Assembly: GCA_050249235.1 (NCBI GenBank)
Contig: JBFWQW010000078.1
Span: 1-13,220, forward strand
Source of the DNA: JAEKLB01 sp050249235
Lineage (GTDB): Bacteria; Actinomycetota; Acidimicrobiia; Acidimicrobiales; CADCSY01
Direction: 5' to 3'
Length of the DNA: 13,220 nt
The position numbers and the translations under genes were made by a program. Within the stretch, counting starts at the first letter, position 1. Every line of letters starts with the position of its first letter. The notes under the pieces were generated by a model. The model made no database searches and was not told the origin of the DNA. It saw nothing but the letters and a program-made list of their open reading frames with translations. Shown here piece after piece: positions 7,571 through 13,220 of the stretch.

Positions 7571-10111
7571 GTGCTCCGGTTCACGATCAAGAACCTCCTC
7601 GCCCGGAAGTTCCGCCTGGTGACGACCGGTTCCGCCGTGCTGATCGGCGTCGCCTTCATGGCCGGCGGGCTGGTGCTGAGCGACACCATCGGGAGGGCCT
7701 TCGACAACCTCTTCGCCAAGCTCGGCGAGGAGACCGACGCCGTGGTGCGCTCGTCCGACACGGTCGACAGCGACTTCGGCGAGGTGCGGGGCCGGATCGA
7801 CGCGTCGATCATCGACACCGTCCGTGACGTCGACGGGGTCGACAAGGTCGCGCCCTCGATCGCGTCGTTCCGGGCCCAGATCATCAACCCCGAGGGCGAG
7901 GAGGTCGGCCCCTCGGCCGGCGCCGGCCCGCCGACCATCGGCGACGTGTGGAACGGCGACGACGAGCTCTCCGGCGGGCGCGTCGTGGACGGGCGGGCGC
8001 CGGCGTCCGACGACGAGGTGGTGATCGACAGGGCCAGCGCCGAGGACGGCGACATCGAGGTCGGCGAGACGATCACGGTGTCGACGAAGGTCGGCGTGCT
8101 GCCCTACGAGGTCGTCGGGTTGATCGGCTTCGAGCAGCTCAACAGCATCGGCGGGGCCAGCTTCGTCGGCTTCACCTTCGACGCCGCGCAGGAGGTGCTC
8201 GGCGAGGCCGGCAAGGTCGACTCGGTCGCGGTCAGCGCCGAGGACGGCGTCTCCCAGGACGAGCTCCGCGACCGGCTGGCCGAGGTCGTCCCCGCGGGCG
8301 TCGAGGTCGTGACCGGCCAGACCGTGGTCGAGGAGAACCAGGACGCCATCGGCGACAACTTCGGGTTCTTCGACATCCTCGTGAACGTCTTCGCCGGCAT
8401 CGCCCTCTTCGTCGGCTCGTTCATCATCTACAACACCTTCTCGATCCTCGTCGCCCAGCGGACGAGGGAGATGGCGCTGCTGCGGGCCATCGGCGCCAGC
8501 CGCCGCCAGGTGCTCGGCGCCCTCCTCGCCGAAGCGGTCGTGGTGGGCCTCCTCGCTTCCCTGCTCGGCCTGCTCGGCGGCCTCGGCCTGGCCGCGCTCC
8601 TCCTCAACGTCCTCGAGTCCGTCGGCTTCGAGCTGCCGTCGCAGGGCTACGTGCTCACCTCGGCGACGGTCGTGACGACCGTGGTCGTGGGCGTCGGCGT
8701 CACCGTGGTGGCCGCCGTCTTCCCCGCCTGGCGGGGCGCCTCGGTGCCGCCGCTGGCGGCGATGCGCGACGTGGCGCTCGAGGACCGCGGCAGCTCGCGG
8801 ATCCGCCTCGGGCTCGGCACGCTCGTCACGGTCGGCGGCGTCGCCCTGGTACTGGCCGGGCTCTTCGGCGCCGACGTCGTCCAGACCGGCTTCGGCGTGG
8901 CGCTGGTGTTCCTCGGCGTGGCCGCCCTCGGCCCCGTCTTCGCCCGTCCCATGGTGGCCTTCCTCGGCTGGCCGGTGGCCCGCTACCGGGGCGTCACCGG
9001 CCGGCTGGCCCGCGAGAACGCCATGCGCAACCCGAAGCGCACCTCCCGGACGGCCGCCGCCCTCCTCATCGGCGTGGCGCTGGTGGGCACGATCACGATC
9101 GTGGCCTCCTCGGTGAAGGCGTCGTTCAAAGACATCTTCGAGGACCAGTTCACGAGCGACTTCGTCGTCTCCGCCGGGCAGTTCGGCGCCGGCGGGGTGA
9201 GCCCCCAGCTCGCGGGCGAGCTGGCCGACCGGCCCGAGCTCGACACGGTCGCCCCGCTCCGCTTCGCCCCCGGCACCTTCGACGGCGAGGACGGCCTGAT
9301 CGCCGCCATCGGGTCGGAGGCGGTCGGCGACCTCTTCGACATCGGGGTGGTGGCGGGCGACGCCGACGACCTCGACGACGACGGGTTGGCGGTGCTCCGG
9401 GAGAAGGCCGAAGACGAAGGCTGGGAGCTCGGCACCAGGGTCCCCGTGAAGTTCCCGGGCACCGCCGAGTTCGAGGCGACGGTGGCGCTCATCTACACCA
9501 AGGACGAGGTGACCGGCGCCTATTTCTTCGGGCTGCCCGCCTTCGACGCCCACGTGGCCGACAACTACGACTCGACGATCTACGTGAGCGTGGCCGACGG
9601 CGTGGACTTCGACGACGCCCGGGCGGCCATCGAGGAGGTCAGCGAGCCGTACCCGAGCATCAGCGTGGAGGACCGCGAGGAGTTCGTCGAGACCAACCTC
9701 AGCTCGATCAACATCGTCCTGAACATCATCTACGCCCTGCTGTTCCTCTCCGTGCTCATCGCCCTGCTCGGCATCACGAACACCCTGGCCCTGTCCATCG
9801 TCGAGCGGACCCGGGAGCTCGGCCTGCTCCGCGCCGTGGGCATGACCCGGCGCCAGATGCGGGGCAGCGTGCGGTGGGAGGCGGTCCTGATCGCCCTCTT
9901 CGGCACGATCGGCGGCCTCGGCGTGGGCGTCTTCTTCGGCTGGGCCATCTTCAAGGCCCTCGAGGAGGAGGGCTTCAAGATCTTCGCCGTGCCCTTCGGG
10001 CAGCTGTTCGTCATCGCCGTCATCGGCTCGGTGGCCGGCGTGCTGGCTGCGCTGCTGCCGGCCCGCCGGGCGGCCCGGCTCGACATCCTGACGGCGATCG
10101 CGTCCGACTGA
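7571..10111 (+). CDS. FtsX/MacB-family ABC transporter permease, two FtsX domains
   Basis: An 846-residue membrane protein with about ten helices, at roughly 17-37, 268-292, 318-346, 363-388, 412-431, 437-458, 494-515, 716-742, 770-795 and 811-831. Two large extracytoplasmic domains (about 40-265 and 516-712) follow helix 1 and helix 7, the duplicated layout of the long actinobacterial FtsX/MacB-like permeases. Each half has the family's coupling segment: QRTREMALLRAIGASRRQV (296-314) and ERTRELGLLRAVGMTRRQM (745-763). The second outer domain has a very acidic patch around residues 597-610 (DADDLDDDG). The GTG start is preceded by GGGGA seven bases upstream, inside the ATPase gene end, so translation is probably coupled. 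The role is likely export or extraction of a lipid, lipoprotein or peptide at the cytoplasmic membrane. No periplasmic adaptor, peptidase or sensor kinase neighbours it to narrow this down. Confidence 0.93.
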   Translation: MLRFTIKNLLARKFRLVTTGSAVLIGVAFMAGGLVLSDTIGRAFDNLFAKLGEETDAVVRSSDTVDSDFGEVRGRIDASIIDTVRDVDGVDKVAPSIASFRAQIINPEGEEVGPSAGAGPPTIGDVWNGDDELSGGRVVDGRAPASDDEVVIDRASAEDGDIEVGETITVSTKVGVLPYEVVGLIGFEQLNSIGGASFVGFTFDAAQEVLGEAGKVDSVAVSAEDGVSQDELRDRLAEVVPAGVEVVTGQTVVEENQDAIGDNFGFFDILVNVFAGIALFVGSFIIYNTFSILVAQRTREMALLRAIGASRRQVLGALLAEAVVVGLLASLLGLLGGLGLAALLLNVLESVGFELPSQGYVLTSATVVTTVVVGVGVTVVAAVFPAWRGASVPPLAAMRDVALEDRGSSRIRLGLGTLVTVGGVALVLAGLFGADVVQTGFGVALVFLGVAALGPVFARPMVAFLGWPVARYRGVTGRLARENAMRNPKRTSRTAAALLIGVALVGTITIVASSVKASFKDIFEDQFTSDFVVSAGQFGAGGVSPQLAGELADRPELDTVAPLRFAPGTFDGEDGLIAAIGSEAVGDLFDIGVVAGDADDLDDDGLAVLREKAEDEGWELGTRVPVKFPGTAEFEATVALIYTKDEVTGAYFFGLPAFDAHVADNYDSTIYVSVADGVDFDDARAAIEEVSEPYPSISVEDREEFVETNLSSINIVLNIIYALLFLSVLIALLGITNTLALSIVERTRELGLLRAVGMTRRQMRGSVRWEAVLIALFGTIGGLGVGVFFGWAIFKALEEEGFKIFAVPFGQLFVIAVIGSVAGVLAALLPARRAARLDILTAIASD

Positions 10112-10146
10112 GGATGCCCTCGGAGTGACGGCCAGCCGCCCGAACG

Positions 10147-10185
10147 TTGTCGCGCACCGCACCCCGGAGGTGCGGTGCGCGACAA
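10147..10185. terminator. Perfect 17-bp hairpin, bidirectional terminator
   Basis: TTGTCGCGCACCGCACC (10147-10163) is fully complementary to 10169-10185 around the five-base loop CCGGA. It lies between the permease stop (10111, plus) and the stop of the WHDH membrane protein gene (10204, minus), so it can end both transcripts. There is no U-run after the stem on either strand, as with many actinobacterial terminators. Its very high predicted stability compensates. Confidence 0.82.
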
Positions 10186-10203
10186 AGAACCGGGGGGCTG
10201 CCG

Positions 10204-11196
10204 TCAGCCTCGGCTGGCGCGGTCCAGCCCACCCAGCCGGGTGACCTCGAAGGCGGCGAGGGCCAGGCCGGCGCCGGCGGCCAGGCAGACCACGACGGCG
10301 GCCCGGTAGAGCGGGTCGGGCACGGACACCGACAGCTCGGCGTAGCCGAGGTCGGCCAGCTCGGCGCCGCCCACGAGCGCCACGAGCAGCCCGGCCATGC
10401 CGGCCACCCAGGCGCCGTCGAAGCGGGCCGTCCAGCCGAGGGCGAGGCCGGCCGCGAGCGCCCCGCTCCAGGCGAGGGGGGCCCCGGCGCCGGCGGCCAC
10501 CACCGCCGACCCGAGACCGGCCGCCACCAGGCCGCCGAGGAGCAGCCGGCGGCGGGCCCCGGCCCGGCGGGACCAGGCCGCCCCGCCGGCACCGAGCAGG
10601 ACCAGGCCGAGCGCCCACCACGGCCAGCGGGCGGGCGGCCTCACGGCCACCAGCGCCCCCCTGATCACGACCGGCCGGCCGTCCACCAGCAGCTCGATCT
10701 CCCAGTCGAGGCGGCCCCCGATCTGACCCATCCGGTGGAGCCGGTGGTCGTGCCAGCTGGCCTCGCCGTCCTCGGCCACGACCACCCAGCGGGGCTCGGC
10801 GTCGGCGTCGGCTGGTGCTGTGCCGGTGCCGGTGCCGGTGAGGGAGCGGTTGAGCTCGGCGGACGGCGACCGCTGGTTCTCCGACACCACGCCGCCGAGC
10901 ACCCGAAGGTAGGGCTCGCCGGCGTAGCCGAGCACGACCACCTCGCCGGCGCCCGCGGCCCGGACCGTGATCGACCCGGTGCCGCCCACCTGCACGTCGA
11001 TGCCCGTCGTGGGCGGGTCGACCTCGAGCAGGTCGACGCGGTCGTTGCTGCGCTGGACGCCCCCGTGGGCCGATGCAGGAGCGGCCGTCGCCACCGCCGA
11101 GAGGCCGACGACGATCGAGAGCACGGCCCCGGCAGCCGCCCTGCGGCGCCGGCGGGCGATGCCACCACGCTGCCCCGGGTCGGCCAGGCTGGTCAC
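10204..11196 (-). CDS. Exported membrane protein with WHDHRLHRM motif, uncharacterised actinobacterial family
   Basis: A 330-residue protein. Arg-rich residues 15-19 and a hydrophobic stretch form a signal peptide that probably cleaves at ASA-HGG, leaving His44 as the mature N-terminus. An extracytoplasmic domain (about 44-188) carries YAGEPYLR (91-98), NQRSPSAELN (107-116) and WHDHRLHRM (148-156). Five hydrophobic segments follow (about 190-207, 219-237, 241-256, 261-282, 298-316). I recall the EPYLR / N.RSP / WHDHR.H.M pattern from conserved hypothetical proteins of actinobacteria; no function is known to me. His149, Asp150, His151, His154, Met156 and His44 are possible metal ligands. The divergent CopC-CopD gene suggests copper (inference). 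The GTG start at 11196 is the last in-frame start that keeps the signal peptide's basic part. A short GTGTGT stretch (121-126) comes from GCCGGT DNA repeats. Confidence 0.75.
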   Translation of the reverse strand: MTSLADPGQRGGIARRRRRAAAGAVLSIVVGLSAVATAAPASAHGGVQRSNDRVDLLEVDPPTTGIDVQVGGTGSITVRAAGAGEVVVLGYAGEPYLRVLGGVVSENQRSPSAELNRSLTGTGTGTAPADADAEPRWVVVAEDGEASWHDHRLHRMGQIGGRLDWEIELLVDGRPVVIRGALVAVRPPARWPWWALGLVLLGAGGAAWSRRAGARRRLLLGGLVAAGLGSAVVAAGAGAPLAWSGALAAGLALGWTARFDGAWVAGMAGLLVALVGGAELADLGYAELSVSVPDPLYRAAVVVCLAAGAGLALAAFEVTRLGGLDRASRG

Positions 11197-12927
11197 GTGA
11201 GGACGGTAGGTGAGGCTCCCCGGCACCCACCCCATCGGCCCGCCGGGGTCGGCCGGCGCCGGTGGGCGACCCGGCTCGCCGCCACCCTCGCGGTCGCCGC
11301 GGCCGGCCTCCTTGTCACTGCCACCCCGGCCGGCGCCCACGCCACCCTCGAGACGACCGATCCCCCGCTCGGCGCCACCCTCACCGAGCCCCCCACGTCG
11401 GTCGAGGTGACGTTCTCCGAGCCCGTCCGGGCCCCGACCGGCTCGGTCCGGCTCCACGACGCCGGGGGCAAGGTGGTGCGGGCCGGGGAGATCGAGCGGG
11501 AGGACGGCGGCCGCACCCTGCGCCTCGACGTGGGCGACCTGCCCGACGGGGGCTACGTCCTGTCCTGGCGGGTCGTCTCGGTCGACGGCCACCCGGTGAG
11601 CGGGGGCGTCACCTGGCGGGTCGGCACCGCCAGCCAGGAGGTCGACCGGGGCGTGCTCCGGGAGGTGCTCGCCGGGGAGGACGGCGACCCGGCGGTGGGA
11701 ACGGCCGCCGCGGTCGCGCGGGCCGGGTTGTTCGCCGGCCTGGTGCTGCTCGTCGGCGGCTGGGCCTTCGCCGCCACCGCCGGCCGGCCGCGGGACGGGG
11801 AGCCCCTCGTCGCCGGACGACCCCGGCGCCGGCTCCTGGCCGGCGGCTGGGCCGCGGCCGTCGTCGCCACGGTCGCCGGGCTCGGCCTCCAGGGCGCCGA
11901 CGTGCAGGGTCTCGGCCTGGGCGACGCCGTCCGGCCCTCGGTCGCCGGCGAGGTGCTCGGCACGGACTACGGCCGGGCCGCCCTGGCCCGCCTGGTGCTC
12001 CTCGGCCTGGCCCTCGTGGTCCTCGTGGTCCGCCGACCGTGGCGGCTCGAACGACTGGGCCGAGCCGCCCTGGCCGTGGGCCTGCTCGTCACCGTCGCCT
12101 ACGCCGGCCACGCCCGCACCGGCCGCTGGACGGCCCTGGCCCAGCCCCTGGACGTGGCCCACCTGCTCGCCGGCGCGGTGTGGCTCGGCGGGCTCGCCGC
12201 CCTCCTGGTCTCGCTGCGCCCCGATCAGGGGGACGACCTCGACGACGGGGAGGTGGCCGACGTCGAAGGGCCGGTGGTCTCGGTCGCCCGCCGGTTCTCG
12301 ACCGTCGCCCTCGTTGCCGTCGGGGTGGTGCTGGTCACGGGCGTGGTGCAGGGCATCCGCCAGACGGGCGGGCTCGACGGGCTCCGAGAGACCACCTACG
12401 GGCAACTGCTCACGGCCAAGGCCATCGCCGTCGTCGCCCTCCTGGTGCTGGGCTATCTCAGCCGGACCGCCTTGCGGGCCCGGGACGACGGCACCCTCCC
12501 CCGCCTGCGCCAGTCCGTCGCCGGCGAGGCGGCCATGGCGGCAGTGGTGCTGGCCGTCACCTCGTTCCTCGTCGCCGCCAACCCGTCGGAGGCCGGCCCG
12601 GTCGCCGGCTTCTCGGACGACCGGGTCGTCGACGGCACGGTGTTCCAGGTGATCGTCGCGCCCGACCGGGCGGGGCCGGTCGACATCCACCTCTACGTCC
12701 AGGACCCCGCCGCCGGGCTCACCGGCGCGCAGGACGCGACCGCCGTGCTCTCGCTCCCCGAGAAGGACGTCGAGGGCATCGGCGTGCCCCTGGCGCCCGC
12801 CGGCCGGAACCACTTCTCTGCTAACGATGTCGACGTGCCGATCAAGGGCGACTGGCGCCTCACGATCGAGGTCCGCATCGGCGAGCTCACGCAGCGGACC
12901 GCCACGTTCACCGTCCCGATCCGATGA
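11197..12927 (+). CDS. CopC-CopD fusion with C-terminal YtkA-like domain (copper resistance/uptake)
   Basis: A 576-residue protein. (1) Signal peptide, about 1-47, with Arg-rich GRRRWATR and cleavage at AGA-HAT. (2) CopC domain, 48-143, with the usual Cu(II) ligands: His48 as mature N-terminal residue, plus Asp130 and His132 in SVDGHPVSGG; PLGATLTEPPTSVEVTFSEPV is the family opening. (3) CopD domain, about 165-465, with about eight membrane helices, including AHLLAGAVWLGG (321-332) and TTYGQLLTAK (399-408); His305 and His322 are candidate copper sites. (4) Residues about 478-576, an Ig-like beta domain resembling YtkA. The family binds periplasmic copper and passes it to or through the membrane. 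CopC-CopD fusions are known in actinobacteria; the added YtkA-like part is less standard. The GTG at 11197 is the only ATG/GTG/TTG that precedes the signal peptide closely. It touches the start codon of the divergent gene. The stop overlaps the next ATG (ATGA). Confidence 0.9.
   Translation: MRTVGEAPRHPPHRPAGVGRRRWATRLAATLAVAAAGLLVTATPAGAHATLETTDPPLGATLTEPPTSVEVTFSEPVRAPTGSVRLHDAGGKVVRAGEIEREDGGRTLRLDVGDLPDGGYVLSWRVVSVDGHPVSGGVTWRVGTASQEVDRGVLREVLAGEDGDPAVGTAAAVARAGLFAGLVLLVGGWAFAATAGRPRDGEPLVAGRPRRRLLAGGWAAAVVATVAGLGLQGADVQGLGLGDAVRPSVAGEVLGTDYGRAALARLVLLGLALVVLVVRRPWRLERLGRAALAVGLLVTVAYAGHARTGRWTALAQPLDVAHLLAGAVWLGGLAALLVSLRPDQGDDLDDGEVADVEGPVVSVARRFSTVALVAVGVVLVTGVVQGIRQTGGLDGLRETTYGQLLTAKAIAVVALLVLGYLSRTALRARDDGTLPRLRQSVAGEAAMAAVVLAVTSFLVAANPSEAGPVAGFSDDRVVDGTVFQVIVAPDRAGPVDIHLYVQDPAAGLTGAQDATAVLSLPEKDVEGIGVPLAPAGRNHFSANDVDVPIKGDWRLTIEVRIGELTQRTATFTVPIR
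11203..11208 (-). promoter_or_regulatory. -10-like box TACCGT for a leaderless transcript of the WHDH protein gene
   Basis: On the minus strand, TACCGT (TANNNT) ends six bases before the GTG at 11196, and no Shine-Dalgarno is present. The arrangement matches leaderless transcription. The box lies inside the first codons of the divergent CopC-CopD gene. There is no clear -35. Confidence 0.4.
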
Positions 12928-13220
12928 GCGGCTGGCTCCGCCACGGCGCCGTCGCCGCCCTCGTCGTCGCCATCGGCGTCGTGCTGCCCGCCCCGCCGGT
13001 CTGGGCCGCGGCCGAGGTGGTCGCGGCCGAGGTGCTCGCGTCCGAGGTGGTCGCGGCCGAGAGCACCACGACGACGAGGCCGCCGAACGACGGAGGGCTC
13101 CTGAGCGGCGACCGGGGAGAGTCGACCGACGCCGTCTCGGGCGTCGTGGGCGTCGTCCTGGCCGGCTTCGGCGTCGCGTCGCTCTTGGGCTTCGGCGTGT
13201 TCGCGGCCCGCCAGGCCCAG
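12924..13220 (+). CDS. Small exported/membrane protein of unknown function (3' end cut by window)
   Basis: The ATG overlaps the stop of the CopC-CopD gene as ATGA, a sign of translational coupling in one operon. The visible 99 residues stay open to the window edge. Residues about 7-28 (VAALVVAIGVVLPAPPVWA) form a signal peptide. A short low-complexity part follows (AEVVA-AEVLA-SEVVA-AES), then a Thr-rich linker STTTTRPP, and a hydrophobic segment at about 69-93 (VSGVVGVVLAGFGVASLLGFGVF) followed by AARQAQ. This suggests a short surface-exposed segment anchored by a C-terminal helix. I recognise no family. The operon position points to an accessory role with the copper protein. Confidence 0.72.
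   Translation, partial: MSGWLRHGAVAALVVAIGVVLPAPPVWAAAEVVAAEVLASEVVAAESTTTTRPPNDGGLLSGDRGESTDAVSGVVGVVLAGFGVASLLGFGVFAARQAQ
13008..13061 (+). repeat. 15-bp tandem repeat, about 3.6 copies
   Basis: Units at 13008-13022, 13023-13037 and 13038-13052, and a partial unit at 13053-13061, follow GCGGCCGAGGTGGTC with one or two changes each. They encode the pentapeptides AEVVA, AEVLA and SEVVA just after the signal peptide of the last gene. The array could vary in length by slippage, which would change linker length in frame. Confidence 0.8.

Noticed and set aside
10147..11196. Upstream extension of the CopC-CopD frame.
   Set aside because: It is antisense to the WHDH protein and would place 350 unrelated residues before a clear signal peptide.
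6623..11230. A 1535-codon open frame on the minus strand.
   Set aside because: It is antisense to the ABC ATPase and permease, and its protein is low-complexity (His, Asp, Gly, Arg). High GC in third positions keeps antisense frames open.
11197..12813. Upstream extension of the WHDH protein frame across the CopC-CopD gene.
   Set aside because: It is antisense to a clear CopC-CopD protein. The Arg-rich signal peptide sits right after the GTG at 11196.
1..13220. tRNA, rRNA, CRISPR array, insertion sequence, prophage or att site.
   Set aside because: No cloverleaf, spaced repeat array, transposase or integrase motif was seen. Base composition and codon use look even across the window.

Overview
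The window is uniformly GC-rich DNA with strong G/C preference at third codon positions and many GTG/TTG starts. It carries two -10-like TANNNT boxes placed 6-7 bases before start codons, as in leaderless mRNAs, and a secreted protein ending in GYWLVA..GGIFSFGDA repeats. Together these point to a high-GC actinobacterium. The repeat type makes an Acidimicrobiia member (Iamia/Ilumatobacter-like) my best guess, but this is inference and not a marker-gene assignment.

Layout. (1) 1-1118, plus strand: the 3' end of a Ku gene followed by a stand-alone LigD-type polymerase domain, which is part of a split bacterial NHEJ system. (2) 1264-2982, minus strand: a secreted GH43-like five-bladed-propeller glycosidase fused to about five 42-residue repeats. 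It converges on the NHEJ genes across a small hairpin region. (3) 3162-6626, minus strand: a 1154-residue regulator with a zinc ribbon, a class IIIb nucleotide cyclase domain, a STAND-type ATPase and a long TPR-like helical region. (4) 6836-10111, plus strand: a two-gene ABC export system, an LolD/MacB-type ATPase and a ten-helix FtsX/MacB-type permease, divergent from the cyclase across 209 bp. It ends at a perfect 17-bp hairpin. (5) 10204-11196, minus strand: a membrane protein with a WHDHRLHRM motif, of a family I know only as uncharacterised. (6) 11197-12927, plus strand: a CopC-CopD-YtkA-like fusion protein for copper handling. (7) 12924 to the window end: a small secreted or membrane protein overlapping the fusion gene by 4 bp and cut by the window edge.

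The most interesting region is 10.2-13.2 kb. The WHDH membrane protein and the CopC-CopD fusion are divergent, and their only plausible start codons abut in one CACGTG hexamer with no intergenic base. Both predicted mature proteins begin with histidine straight after an A-x-A signal-peptidase site (ASA-HGG and AGA-HAT). This suggests a joint role in periplasmic or cell-surface copper delivery. The other regions look like ordinary actinobacterial modules with a few unusual architectural details. No RNA genes, CRISPR arrays, insertion sequences or att sites were seen, and no stretch over 300 bp lacks a gene.
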